A model generated the notes under the pieces. It was given only the letters and a program-made list of their open reading frames with translations. It searched no databases and was not told where the DNA came from. From Allium sativum (Eukaryota; Streptophyta; Magnoliopsida; Asparagales; Amaryllidaceae): DNA of 64,000 nt. Positions 35,696 to 46,810 of this stretch are shown piece after piece; the first letter of the stretch is position 1; every line of letters starts with the position of its first letter. Location of the stretch: the NCBI GenBank assembly GCA_030737875.1, contig CM060922.1, positions 303,419,456 through 303,483,455 on the forward strand, in the 5' to 3' direction. The translations under genes were made by a program, and so were the position numbers.

Positions 35696-36160
35696 CCGCA
35701 TAGACATTCATCATGCCCAACTTGTTACACAAATACTTGATTCTATCACCATTCGGTGCTTTCGTAAACATATCAGCCACCTGCTCCTCAGTCTTGACAT
35801 GCTCTGTTAGAACCAGACCCTGTTGAACTTTCTCCCTAATGAAGTGACAATCCACTTCAGTATGATTCGTTCTTTCATGAAACACAAGATTAGTGCAATA
35901 TGCATCGCAGCCTAATTGTCACAGTAGAGAGATACTGGTTTAACAATATTTATTCCAACTTCATGCATAAGAAGATCCGCCCACATCAGTTCACAAATTG
36001 CCTTATCCATAGCTTTATATTCGAATTCAGCACTCAATCTAGTAACAACATTTTGTTTATTTCTTTTCCATGAAATCAAATTCCCACCTAAAAATACACA
36101 AAACCCAGAAATGGATTTCCTATCCAGATATGTTCTTGCCCAATTAGCATCACAAAACAT
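35688..36160 (-). pseudogene. Copia-B RNase H, broken
   Basis: At 35912-36160 are FCDANWARTYLDRKSISGFCVFLGGNLISWKRNKQNVV and SAEFEYKAM, the N-terminal part with the D-A-N/D-W motif and the S-T-E-x-E-Y-like segment (here SAEFEYKA). At 35688-35885 are HTEVDCHFIREKVQQG, EEQVADMFTKAP and LCNKLGMMNVYA, the C-terminal part that ends Copia polyproteins. The two parts lie in different frames with a break at about 35886-35911. The product would degrade RNA in RNA-DNA hybrids; this copy is dead. Confidence 0.9.
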
Positions 36161-36299
36161 TCAACTCTTGCATGTCCGTGATTCGTGTACTCAATTCCTT
36201 GCCCAATAGTTCCCTTAAGATAATTCAAAATATGTTTCAATATGCCCCAATGATACACAGTAGGAGAGACATAAACTGACTTACAACACTGGCAACAAA

Positions 36300-37190
36300 A
36301 GCAATGCCATGTCTTGTAACAGTTAGATAGTTCAGTTTTCCTACAAATTTCCTATATTTCTTTGGATCTTCGAACAAATCACCATTTTTACAATGTTACG
36401 GTTTAATGGAATAGGAATAGTGCTAGGTTTAACTCCATGATTTCCAATCTCTTCCAGCAAATCAAGGACATACTTTCGTTGATACATAACACTACTAACA
36501 TTATATCTTGTAATTTTTATATTTAGAAAAAACTTTAATTCCCCTAAATCTTGAGTGTGAAAATGCTTGTAAATAAAGGTTTTAAGAGATGAAATGCTTG
36601 GTCCATCATTGCCAGTTATCAAAATATCATCAACATAAATAATGCGCAAAATTATACTAGATTTAGTGTTCGCATAGAACACTGAACGATCACATATATT
36701 CTTCACCATTCCAAAGATTTCCATTGCATTACAGAATTTTCCATACTAAGCTCTAGGACTCTGTTTTAATCCATGCAGTGTCATCTACAACTTGCACACC
36801 AGACCACTCTTCCCTTAAGCAATGAATCTAAAGGGCTGAACCATGTAAACTTCTTCTTCTAAATCACCATGCAGAAATGCATTCTTTATATCAAGATGAT
36901 GTAGTTTCCACTTATATGTTGTCACTAATGAAATAAACAGCTGAATAGGAATTAACTTTGCTACTAGAGAAAAAGTTTCAAAATAATCCTCTCCATAAAT
37001 ACGTGCATATCCTTTTGCAACTAAGCGTGTCTTAAGTCTAGCAATTGAACCATCAGAGTTTGCTTTTTTGCAATGAGTACCGACTTACACCCAATAGGTC
37101 TCTTATTTTCAGGTAACTGAACTAAACTCCATGTTTCATTATACTAAAGAGCATTCATTTCCTTAACCATAGCACCCTGTCATACGTGAT
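36300..37190 (-). pseudogene. Copia-B reverse transcriptase, broken
   Basis: The Ty1/Copia RT (RVT_2 type) is spread over several frames. At 36341-36724 are the catalytic IIYVDDILITGND motif (YVDD at 36626-36637), then FIYKHFHTQDLGELKFFLNIKI and YVLDLLEEIG. Further 5' on the minus strand (36740-37190) are short stretches matching LHCMD-, FLHGDLEEEVYM-, ETWSLVQLP- and PIGCKSVL-like parts, each ended by stops or shifts. The order and spacing fit the family. The catalytic box is intact but the domain as a whole is not readable. Confidence 0.88.
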
Positions 37191-38502
37191 TTGGTAATGC
37201 TTCCTTAACGGATTTAGGTATAGAAACAGGTTCAAGAGAAGTGACAAGTGAATGAGTCCATGAGAATAAATCTTTATACGAGACAAATGAAGAAATAGGA
37301 TACATGAACTAACGTTTTCCCTTTCGCAGAGCAATTGGAAGATCAGTTTCAGGATTAAATGTAGAAACAGGTTCATGTTCAAGTGGAGGGATAGTATTAG
37401 ATGTAGATGGAATGGTGTCATGAGAAGGTGATAAACTAATTTCAACAAAATCATTTATGTTGTTCTCTTATTTTACATAATGTAATATTTCATATACAAG
37501 AAACTCATCATTCTCCCCCTGACTTTGATAAAGTAAGCTTGATGATGACCGAAAGAATGGTGTTTCTTCAATGAAAGTGACATCAATAAATGTAAGATAC
37601 TTATTTAGAGAGGGACAGAAACACCTGTATTTTTTTCGCAAATGAGAATAACCAAGGAATATACACTTGACAGATTTTGGATCAAGTTTAGAAATTTATG
37701 GTCTGACATCTCGCACAAAACATATACACCCAAATATTTTTAGCTTAATAAGATATAGTGATTTGTCTGGAAAGAGAATTGAGTATGGTATATCACCATT
37801 AAGAATAGTTGACGACATGCGATTTATTAAAAAAATGCTGTGGAAACAACATCAGCCCAAAAACTTCTAGGCACATTCATATAAAATAACAATGCCCTTG
37901 CTATTTCAAGCAAATGTTTGTTCTTTCTTTCATTTTGAGACGCTGTGCCAACACAAGATGTTTCATGTAGCATTCCATTTCGACTCATGTAAGCTTGAAA
38001 TAAACTCGAATTATATTCTTTTGCATTATCATTCTTAGAGTTTTAACATAAACATTAAATTGAGTTTTGATTTCAGCACAAAATGAACAAAATATTGAAC
38101 ACAATTCAGATCGAATTTTCATAAGAAACAACCAGGTCACACATGAATAATTATCCATAAAGATACAAAGTATGTGACCTGGTTTAGAAATCACAGATGA
38201 TGGACCCCAAATATCAAGAGGAACATGCTCAAAAGGATAATTATCTCTTTTCTTTATTCTAGGACTTAAACTGACCCGATGATGTTTTGTATATTGACAT
38301 AATTCACAATTTAATGACTGCAATGAGTTAAGCTGGGGACATAATTTCTTGAAAAAGGTAAAGATGGATGCCTTAATTGACACTGTGTCTTTAAGGCTTG
38401 AGAAAAACTTGAATAAACAAATGGTTGTTTATTTGTGGAAGGAGTATCAAGTACATACAATCTCTTTAACTCGCCCCCTTTATCAATAATTTTCTGAGTC
38501 AT
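37191..38502 (-). pseudogene. Copia-B integrase, broken
   Basis: At 38311-38502 is a pre-integrase segment with GGELKRLYVLDTPS. At 37985-38383 come CELCQYTKHHR (zinc-binding Cys pair), then PFEHVPLDIWGPSSV with the first catalytic Asp, then HILCIFMDNYSCVTWLF. The core continues in another frame across 37600-38040 (QNERKNKHLLEIARALL-like text, then KIFGCICFVRD and KCIFLGYS), and the polymorphic C-terminal tail reaches about 37200. At least two frame changes and several stops break it. In Copia elements integrase precedes RT, which is the order here. Confidence 0.85.
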
Positions 38503-38739
38503 AAGATCCTGAAATATACAGTAAGATGGAAAGAATGAGATATTGTTGTGTTAGTTGACTAACAGAGAGCAGATTGAAAGTAAGTTTAGTTATATATAAG
38601 GTGGATGTTGATATAAAAGGTGAATAGTTTGGAATTATTGTTCCAAACACTTGAATATTTGAATAGGAACCATCAGCTAAAGTGACATTGTGAGTACGAG
38701 TTTATGATTGAAAACTTGAGAGAAGAATACGATGACCTG

Positions 38740-38800
38740 ACATATTACCTATAGCACCAGAATCAATGACCCATTGAGTTCTCCCTAGATTGACAATGTT
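38740..38800 (-). pseudogene. Copia-B aspartic protease active site
   Basis: The minus strand reads QWVIDSGAIGNMSGHRI across this segment, with the DSGA active site at 38753-38764. The usual WIxDSGAxxHM pattern has Asn in place of His. The surrounding protease sequence (38520-38980) is broken by stops. Confidence 0.8.
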
Positions 38801-39020
38801 GCTATTATTTGCAATAGTAGAAATAGGTTGAACTGGCTTGTTGAGACTGTTCTGATATTCCATAAACTTAGCAAATTCTAAATGATAACATTTTGGCTAG
38901 ATTGATCTTGAGTGTTCACAACATTAGCTACTTGTTGGGTTTTAGCTTGTTTTTTCTTATTTTGTAGCTTCCAACATTCAAATTTAGTGTGCCCTAGTTT
39001 CTTGCAATATGAAAATGACT

Positions 39021-39664
39021 TCATTGTTTGATTTTCATATCCAGGCATACTAACATCCCTTTGTATGAATTCTGATTAGGTCTATATGATTGATGTTTAT
39101 TGGTTGCACCAATCAAAGCACTGTTGTATTGAACTGATGGAGTTGGATTTGAACTTAAGACTTTAGTTCTAAGAATCCTCCTAAACACATTATGTAATGA
39201 TGTAACATCCGATCCAGACAAAACTTGAGATTTAGAAGATTCATATTCGGATGGAAGTCCAGCTAGAAAAATCATGATAGCCATTTGCTCCCTTTACTTG
39301 TATTGCACTTTAGTATCAGCACTAATTGGAAGCAATATGTTAAACTCTTCATATGTTTTCTTGAATGTCGTAAAGTAATTCAAGAGAGATTGATGTTGCT
39401 TTTCAACTTGATAAAATAACTTCCAAATCTAATACATTCTATTCAGATTCCACTTTCCAGAATATAGAAACTCCAGATAATCCATAAGTTCTTTCACAAA
39501 TTCAGAATGATTTACCAAACTAGTAATCTCACCTTCTATTGTATTTCGAATCTGGAGAAACAATCGAGCATCATCACGAAGCCAGCTCATTGCTTCTTTA
39601 TCTAATGGATATTCTTCATGTGGATCTTCTGTAAAATGATTATCTCTATCTATAGTTCGCAGAT
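39021..39664 (-). pseudogene. Copia-B Gag, main part
   Basis: Two frames, 39429-39664 and 39021-39284. The first has DKEAMSWLRDDARLFLQIRN, EFVKELMDYLEFLYSGK and the IRNTIEGEI stretch. The second has MIFLAGLPSEYESSKSQVL and VFRRILRTK. These are the conserved blocks of plant Copia Gag. A frameshift and stops separate them at 39285-39428. Its 5' end lies beyond the Gypsy-2 insertion, at 50037-50130. Confidence 0.85.
39660..39664. repeat. Target-site duplication of Gypsy-2 (left copy)
   Basis: CAGAT here and TAGAT at 50032-50036 directly flank the two Gypsy-2 LTR ends; four of five bases agree. The Copia-B gag continues on both sides. Confidence 0.78.
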
Positions 39665-42600
39665 TGTAACACCCCGTAATTTTATAACACATTAAAATGA
39701 TAAACTAAGGAATACTTAATTAAATATTAGGAATTAAGTAAAACAGACTGCACCATTGCGTTCATCTCGGAATTTTGCTTAAGATAGACTCTGAGTTTGC
39801 ATGAAACGGGCATTGTATGAAGAAGTTATTAAGCCTAGAAGTTTGTATATGTGTAAGAGAATTATATATATACACACACAAATATATCAAATATCAAAAA
39901 AAAAACAAAAAACACCGTAGCGTAAGCCCCAGAAGCGGAACCGGTCGATTTTGAATGTGGATTGAATTCTTGGCATGGTTCGTTGGCTTTAGGCTATGAA
40001 TAGGACCCCTTTTCTCTTGTACACACCAAAAACAATGGAGAATTAAATGCTACCTTTTCCTTGATTAAAATAGCCTAATCTTCTTCAATAACTAGAATTA
40101 TACAAATTAATAGATCTGTTCTTCGATAACTGCAATCAAATTCCCTGTTCTATAGATCCAATCACAGTGAGTCTACGTTATTTTAGATATGAACACTTAA
40201 AAGTTAATCCTAATATGTTCATGGATTGGATCTAAGCCTGTGACCGATTTAATCATATCAGATCTGCCATAACCTGTGTATCTAAGTTGTTTTGACATGA
40301 CTATGAATTTGATCTAAGCGTATGCCTGTTTATCATGTCAGATCTGCTGTTATTTGTAGTTCTAATTCACTGTTTAAATCTCATCATGCCTGTTTATGAT
40401 GTCCATATTATATTAGAATCAGTTCTATTATCGCATGTTCATCAGATCTGTTCCTATATGCCTATCTTTTCATTATGCCCAATTTTGTCACTATATGATT
40501 ATTAGTGATATACCTATTTTACCATCATATGTCAATCTTGTTATTATGTTTATTTATGTTCTCTTCCCTTCTTTTTGTCGCTTTTTATTTTATAGCCAGG
40601 CTACCTTCGAGCCTAGGTATACCGCTGAAATACGCGAACGTACGAAATTGGGAACGATGAGAATAATTAATTTACGGCATGATTCATATTGTAAAACATG
40701 GGAATATTGGGCATAATTCTTACCTAGAGCCAAGACTTGAGATTTGGGGTATAATTTATATGTTGATCTAAATCTTAATTGGACATAACTTGTATTGGGA
40801 AATTTGGGAATAACTTGAATTGAAAACATGGATATGGATTTGGGGGCATAAATCAAAGTTGTGATTAAAGATCTTAATTTGGACCATGATAAATTTTAAA
40901 ATTTGTTAGTAATGAATAGGACTTGGAAAAGGGGCATGAAAACCTATAATGAAATAGGGATAATTGTTAAATGCCTAGAATTACAGTAATTAGAAACTGT
41001 AACCGTGCTTAGACATGAGGTTAGATTACACTTGTGGTAGAAGTCTGCTCGGAGCCGCCTGGCATATTCAGCAACGACAAGGGGTGAATCTAATGTGAGG
41101 GGTCTAAGTGCATAAACACGTAACATGCTGAGACATGAGGTTAAGTCCGACTTGTGAAAGAAGTCTGCCCGGACCCGCCCGACATATCCAGCATCCACAA
41201 GTTGTAGACTTAACGTGAGAGGTTTAATGCATAAGCATATATATGAATATATGAATATATAAGGATAAAAATAAATGGCACTAATTATAATTAACGGAAA
41301 TGAATGTGAATAAACGGGGAATGAGAATAACCTATTATAGTTTATTACATTAATGTTAATGTTATATAATAGGTAGGCTTGTCCTAGGGACAAGTGGAAA
41401 TTATAACATAAGTTATAATAAAAGGAAGGAAAACTTATCAGTAAACCTTAGTTAAGAGAACTAAATTAATAAGTAAACAACGACAAGTTATAATGACATG
41501 TTAGACAGAAACGGGTGAATTGAGATGAAGTATACTTGATTACATATTAAGTAAAACATATTTTGTAACTATAGAAATAGACAATGAATAACTGTGGATT
41601 ACTTTCGTTAATTAAAATCCAGGGATAATAGATTGTAGATTACAGATTTTGGATTATCATGTGATGGGCTTATTAATAAGCTTAAATGGATTAAGCTTTG
41701 TATATATGAAATTAATAAGCATGTGGAATTTGGTAATTTGGAAAGAAGTCAACGTGAATGGGGATAACCTGTTAACCTATAATACTTAACCTGCTCAAAT
41801 CCATTAGGATTACATGAACATGTTAACTTGAGTAGAGGTTAAGTAAACTTGTTTGAAACAATGTGAGGGTTAAGTATATCTTAGGGTGGTGAGTAATATA
41901 TACATAGGCCCACAAATTTAACCTGTGGGGTTATGCAATTTTTTTACGCTCATAGGGCATAACCTGTGAATATCATAGTAGTGGGGATGCAAGCCTAGGG
42001 GGAAGCTTGTATCATCTTGTGTGCGGGACCTGTTTCAGTCAGTATTCCATATATAGGTATCAAACGAGTGCTCTGAACTAGGTCGGAGTTGGGGCACGCT
42101 TATTGGGCTGATTGTAAGACATCCAAACGAAGGGGCGGTGTGGGCGGCGCATTCTGATGGGGTCATGTGCGTGCATAGGTCCGAATAGGGGAGGATTAAG
42201 ACGCCGTAACACCTGTAGATATGTTGTACACATCCCGAAAATAAAGGGTTTCCACTTTAGGAAGTGATGCATCCTACTATGGGGCCAAGCACAGGGTATC
42301 TTCGGAGTAAGGAGCCGATCGATTGGGGTAGTTATTGGGGTACATCTAGACTCTTGTATGCTTAGGAGCCCGTTATTATCCCTAGGGGTAACTCCGGTAT
42401 GTTCAGTTGGGCTACCTGTAATTGTATGAGGTAAAACCTCTCACTAGAATTACACCTAAATCTACCATCTTATACTTGGTAGGGATCATCTTGTTCATAT
42501 GACACTAGTATTGGTGTATAGAAAGAGAAAATACTAGGGAAGCGCAGTACATTCTATCAGGTTTATCCTGTTTACCTTGCCATACTTTCCTTATATGTTG

Positions 42601-43104
42601 TTATCTACCTCTTATCCAGTTTATATGCTTGTCATGGTGCTTTTACTTATTTATATGCTAAAGTAACTGGACTCGCCAGACTTTATGTCTGACCTATTTT
42701 GTTTCCACTTCTTTCTTTTTCGTCCCCCTCAAGGTTCTTAGGGTAGGAATACTCAAGCTTGATCAGGATTCTGCTTTCATCCTGCTTGGAGTTGCTTAGA
42801 TATGCTGCTTGATCTTGTCTACTATGGCTATGTTTTTAGGGATTATTCTCTTTTCATATTTATTGAACTCTGATGATTTTGGTACCAGACAAAATTTTAA
42901 AATTGATGTACTGGGTTTTATGCATTTCAAATTTATGATGTAACTATGTTTTGGACCATGATGTTTTCTGCTTAATAACAGCTTTAGATTCCAATGCTAT
43001 TTTATATCTGTCTTGTAATGTTTCCATTTCTGTTTACCTATAACGCTTCATGAAACTTAATGCATTCACATAACGAGTGACATTAACGGACGTGGGGTGT
43101 TACA
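39665..43104 (+). repeat. Gypsy-2 5' LTR
   Basis: TGTAACACCCCG...GGGGTGTTACA, about 3.4 kb. It contains two tandem hairpins (41008-41228) and no gene. It lacks a 108-base segment that the right LTR keeps at 46727-46840. Confidence 0.92.
41008..41228 (+). repeat. Two tandem hairpin units in the Gypsy-2 left LTR
   Basis: Units 41008-41108 and 41128-41228, offset 120 bases. Unit 2 keeps TTAAGTC (41141-41147) against GACTTAA (41207-41213) and ACTTGTG against CACAAGT. Unit 1 keeps CTTAGAC (41008-41014) against GTCTAAG (41102-41108) and TTAGATT against AATCTAA, with a weaker inner stem than the right LTR copy. Confidence 0.75.
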
Positions 43105-43106
43105 TC

Positions 43107-43118
43107 AGGTATCAGAGC
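43107..43118 (+). other. Primer binding site of Gypsy-2
   Basis: AGGTATCAGAGC, one mismatch (first base) from the initiator tRNA-Met complement, two bases after the LTR end. Confidence 0.9.
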
Positions 43119-43280
43119 TGAAGGTTATAGAATCGGATAAAAGATTTTGAAAATTGTTTTCGTAAAGGTTTTAAAAGGAAGCATTTTCAAAAGAAAAGAC
43201 TGTTTTGAAAAACATATTCCCCAAAGCCATGGGAAGTATCTTTCGATTCTCTGTTTGAATCCCTTTTTTTCCTTTTCAGC

Positions 43281-43730
43281 ATGTCTGGGGAACCTAATAT
43301 TCCCAAGGGCGTTCAAGTACCAGATTGATTCCGTAGGTATCTCAAGGCTACGTCACCTACCGGGAGCCAAGGAGACGTCCCTCTCCCAGCTGCAACTGTT
43401 GTTCCTCCACCATCGTGGGTAGGTAAATCTTCTAAGAAATGTTGTGAATGCAAGCACTTGGCTCATCTGGTCAAAGATTGTCGAAGAAGTAAAAACACTT
43501 ACTTCATCTGTGGTGAGGTCGGACACTATAAGAGGGCATGCCTGAAGAAACAAGGACAGAACCAAAAGGCAGGATCTTTTGAAGGGCAGGTGTATGTTCT
43601 CGTGGTCAATGCACTGGATAGTGGTAGAAAAGTTTTTATTGTAAGTTTGATTTCTCTTTCCAATCATCTAGTTAAAACTCTTTTTGATTCTGGCGCTTCA
43701 CATTCTTTTATATCTGATTTCGGTGGTTGA
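43281..43730 (+). pseudogene. Gypsy-2 Gag remnant and protease start
   Basis: An ATG at 43281 (MSGEPNIPKGVQVPD) is followed after 15 codons by TGA (43326). In the same frame come zinc knuckle CCECKHLAHLVKDC (43440-43481), then a second knuckle FICGEVGHYKRAC whose first Cys is Tyr, then LFDSGASHSFIS, the protease active site (Asp codon at 43686). Only about 50 codons separate the ATG from the first knuckle, so the whole Gag structural core is missing. The frame stops at 43730 and protease sequence continues in other frames. This Gag could not form particles. Confidence 0.85.
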
Positions 43731-44140
43731 GTCTTTGCACCTTAGTACTAGTATGGTTGTAGATCCCATAGTTGTCTCAAACCTCATTGGGGGTACGGCT
43801 CATCTGTCTATGATTTGTTGGGGTTTGAGAATATCCATGTTAGGCATCGAGTTTGAGTGCGACACATATCTTGTTTCATAGGCTATGGTTTGATTCTAGG
43901 AATGTATTGGCTAGCCATGTATGGTGCCATTCTGAATTGTGAGAAGAGGGTCGTTAGACTTTTGACTTGCCATGGGAGGACCCTCAAGATTTATTGTGAG
44001 CCAAAAGGCTCTATCATGCTTAGTTTCCTAGAGTCACTTGATGCATCTATTGATGATCTGCGATTTGTATCAGTAGTCTGTGAGTATCCTGATGTTTTTG
44101 AGGGGGTTCAGGGCTTACCTCCGAGGTGCGAGATTGACTT
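43731..44140 (+). pseudogene. Gypsy-2 protease end and spacer
   Basis: Protease sequence after the active site continues in shifted frames: a 43684-43881 frame, then 43857-44264 with YGLILGMYWLAMYGAILNCE, the ILGMDWL-like second half, and DDLRFVSVVCEYPDVFEGVQGLPP, the spacer that precedes RT in Gypsy polyproteins. The Asp of DWL reads Tyr. Confidence 0.8.
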
Positions 44141-44853
44141 CCATATATACTTGGTCGACAATGTAAAGCCAATTGCGTTGCATGTGCGCCATATGGCTCT
44201 GAGAGAAAGGAGGGATCTTAGCAAGAAAGTAGGGGAGCTACTAGAGGAAGGGTTTATTAGGTGAAGCATACCTGAATAGGGTGCTCTAGTGGTATTCGTA
44301 ACTAAGGAAGATGATTCGCTTCGCTTATGCATGGATTATAGAGAGTTGAATAAACTCACTAAAAAGAACAGGCACCCACTTCCGAGGATAGATGATCTGT
44401 TTGACCAGCTCGTTGGTGCAACTGTTTTCTCTTAGTTAGACTTAGCCACGGGTTTCATCAGTTGAGGGTGACCGAGGATAGTATAGATAAGACCGCTTTT
44501 AGAACTCCAGATGGTTTCTTCGAGTGGCTCATTATGCCTTTTGGGTTGACGAATGCACCCGCTTATTTTGTCGATTGGATGAGTAGGGTGTTTCGGGAGT
44601 TTCTAAATAAGTTCATTGTGGTCTTTGTTGATGACATCTTGATTTTTTCTGGAAGAGCGAGGAAGAGCATGCCCTACATTTAAAGGAGGTTTTGAAAACT
44701 CTCTGTGCGCACCAGTTTAAGGAGAAAATATCTAAATGTCATTCTTGGAGAAAAGATGTGAGATTTCTAGGACATGTGCTCTCTAAAGATGGGATAACAG
44801 TAGATCCTGTAATGGCAGTTGCATTTCAAGATTGGTAGATCCCAAAGAATGCA
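44140..44853 (+). pseudogene. Gypsy-2 reverse transcriptase, broken
   Basis: The RT starts at about 44140 (EIDFHI, then KKVGELLEEGFIR), stops at 44262-44264, and continues through [15 protein letters not shown] and [13 protein letters not shown], a stop near 44434, and LDLATGF. At 44462-44683 are RVTEDSIDKTAFRT, FFEWLIMPFGLTNAPAYFVD and VVFVDDILIFS (FVDD at 44624-44635). After a frameshift near 44650 come LKTLCAHQFKEK-like and FLGHVLSKDGI text with another stop near 44836. The catalytic box is intact, but four or more breaks disable the enzyme. Confidence 0.88.
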
Positions 44854-45330
44854 ATGGAGGTGAGAAGTTTTCTTGGTTTAACGGGCTATTATAGGAAGTT
44901 CATTAAGGATTTTGCAAAGATATCAGTCCCATTTACCAAACTGGTGAAGAAGAATCTGACATTTTCTTGGGATGTAGATTGTGACGATGCTTTCCAGCAA
45001 CTGAAGAGAGCACTGAAAACAACCCCAGTCCTGATCTTGCCCGATGGGAACAAAGTTTTCACAGTATGCACTGATGCATGTGGTACAGGGCTTGCTGCGG
45101 TTCTGATGCAAGAGGGAAGGGTAGTATGTTATGGAGGCAGACAGCTAACGGTTCCCGAGAAGAACTACCCTACCCATGTTTTGGAATTATCCACTAAAAT
45201 ATTCGAGCCTAAGACTTGATGGAAGTAGCTACTTGGAGAGAGGTTCGAGCTATACATGGACCATAAGTCGCACAAGTATATGTTCCCATAGAAGAATCTC
45301 AAATTGAGGCAGCAGAAGTAGGCTTCTACT
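44854..45330 (+). pseudogene. Gypsy-2 RNase H, broken
   Basis: At 44854-45219 are EVRSFLGLTGYYRKFIKDFA, DDAFQQLKRALKTTPVL, VCTDACGTGLAAVLMQEGRV (first catalytic Asp present) and LTVPEKNYPTHVLEL. The frame ends at 45219; RNase H text continues in the same region with ELYMDHKSHKYMFP and a stop near 45290. Soon after, at about 45310-45330, the sequence leaves RNase H and enters an integrase tail without any linker. Confidence 0.85.
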
Positions 45331-45679
45331 TGGACCTGAGACGGTTAGAGAAACTTCAGAAAAGACCGATCTTATCCACATGCGTATGAAGAAACTCAAG
45401 ACAGCAGAAGTCATACGCAGATGAAGGAAGGATCGACATTGAATTGAGGTGGGAGACATGGTTTCTATCAAAGTATCTCCTTTGAGGAATGTGGTTAGTT
45501 TTGGATCTATAGGGAAACTGGCGCCAACGTTTGTAGGACCATTTCCCATAATGGAAAGAATAGGTCAAATGGCTTATAAGGTAAAGCTACCAGAGAAATT
45601 AGCGGATGTTCATTTGCGGAAATGTTTGCACGATACAGCAGAAGTAGTTGAGCCGAGTATGCTTGAGGAAGTAAAGTAG
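45331..45679 (+). pseudogene. Gypsy-2 integrase C-terminal tail (GPF motif)
   Basis: The frame 45449-45679 has GDMVSIKVSPLRNVV, then KLAPTFVGPFPIMERIGQMA and KLPEKLADVHLRKCLHD, the GPF/Y module at the end of chromovirus integrases. The stretch just before (45331-45448) resembles the usual lead-in with RMKKLKTAE and a stop. No HHCC zinc finger and no DDE catalytic core occur between the RNase H end and this module, so about 1 kb of integrase was deleted. Confidence 0.88.
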
Positions 45680-45800
45680 ACAAATTCCTACCCGTATTTT
45701 TGGATCGGAGGTTAAGAAGCTACTCAACCGAGAGGTCAAGTTGATGAAAGTTCAATGGCGAGATAACCAAGAGGGTACAACTTAGGAGAATGAAGACAAG
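45680..45800 (+). pseudogene. Gypsy-2 chromodomain remnant
   Basis: After the stop at 45677-45679, frames give an EVKKLLNREVKLMKVQWRD stretch followed by a stop and ENED, which matches the core of a chromovirus chromodomain (basic strand, then W-R/K, then the T-W-E-x-E segment with the Trp codon changed to a stop). Too decayed to function. Confidence 0.7.
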
Positions 45801-46438
45801 ATTTGCACTTCATATCCTTTTCTTTTCAAGGGAATGTTCTTAACTCCTCTTCTAAAAGCTTTTGTCCGTACTTGCTTCTATAATTTAGGTATATCATGTC
45901 GATCGAATCTTCGACTTTTAAGTAGGAATCCCATGGACGTAAACATGTGTTTGAGACATGTTATATCTGATAGATTCAAGTGGATGCAAGTGGATGCAAG
46001 TGTTTGCTAGTGGTTGCTCGTGGATGCATATACATACATTAGGCACTAGATTGGCTCAACCACTCTCATACTGCATAGGGATGCGTGTGCATTTTTCTTT
46101 TTTATGGATGGAAATGGTTGTATCATCATATGGATGTTGCATTTGGATGAATGATTGCGCACACATATAGTACTTTCATGTCGTAAAAGGATTATTTGCA
46201 TACATGTTGGATTCATGGCACTAACATACCTTGCATTAAGGAGGTCGACTGAATCAGCAGACTGCCTAATCTTTCATAGTAGTATAGGGACATATACACG
46301 CACCTTTTCATATGTTCATATAAGCGTTAGAAATCTTTTAAGGACAATGGATGCCTGTGATTGGTTGTTGAGTAGGTGGATGTGGATGCTAGGATATACA
46401 TTGTTCTTAACATGGAGATTTCGGGGACGAAATCCCTT
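45801..46438 (+). other. Gypsy-2 3' untranslated region
   Basis: Between the chromodomain remnant and the PPT there is no recognisable coding sequence. A short part around 45970-46030 repeats GTGGATGCAAGTGGATGCAAG-like text (GGATGCA units). Confidence 0.55.
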
Positions 46439-46451
46439 AAGTAGGGGAGAA
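46439..46451 (+). other. Polypurine tract of Gypsy-2
   Basis: AAGTAGGGGAGAA directly before TGTAACACCCC, preceded by TTTCGGGGACGAAATCCCTT, the standard context in plant chromoviruses. Confidence 0.9.
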
Positions 46452-46730
46452 TGTAACACCCCATAATTCTATAACACATTAAAATGATAAACTAAGGAAT
46501 AGTTGATTAAATATAGGAAATTAAGTCAAACAGACTGTGCCATTGCGTTCATCTTGGAATTTGCTTAAGATAGACTCTGAGTTTGCATGAAACAGACATC
46601 GTATGAAGAAGTTATTAAGCCTAGAAGTTTGTATACACGTAAGAGAAATATATATATACACAAATAAATCAATTATTCAAAAAAATCAAAATAGCAAAGC
46701 GAAAGCCCTAGAAGTGGAACCGACCGATTC

Positions 46731-46810
46731 TGGGGGTCGACCCATGCTCTTTGGGGTCGACCCACGGGTAGACCGCGGGGTCGACACCCAAAGGGAGGGG
46801 GGTCGACCCC
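46731..46810. repeat. GTCGAC-rich segment in the Gypsy-2 right LTR
   Basis: Four GTCGAC sites (46736, 46756, 46780, 46802) within 72 bases, mostly as GGGGTCGACCC. The unit is self-complementary. It lies within the 108 bases absent from the left LTR, between ATTCTG direct repeats at 46727-46732 and 46835-46840. Confidence 0.8.

Noticed and set aside
40944..41393. 149-codon minus-strand ORF, repeated at 47840-48298 in the other Gypsy-2 LTR
   Set aside because: It is antisense to Gypsy-2 and covers the two hairpin units; its length follows from the tandem hairpins, whose paired changes fit RNA structure better than protein constraint.
43857..44264. Intact host gene between 43 and 46 kb
   Set aside because: All frames align in order to a chromovirus polyprotein between paired LTRs, with stops and frameshifts.
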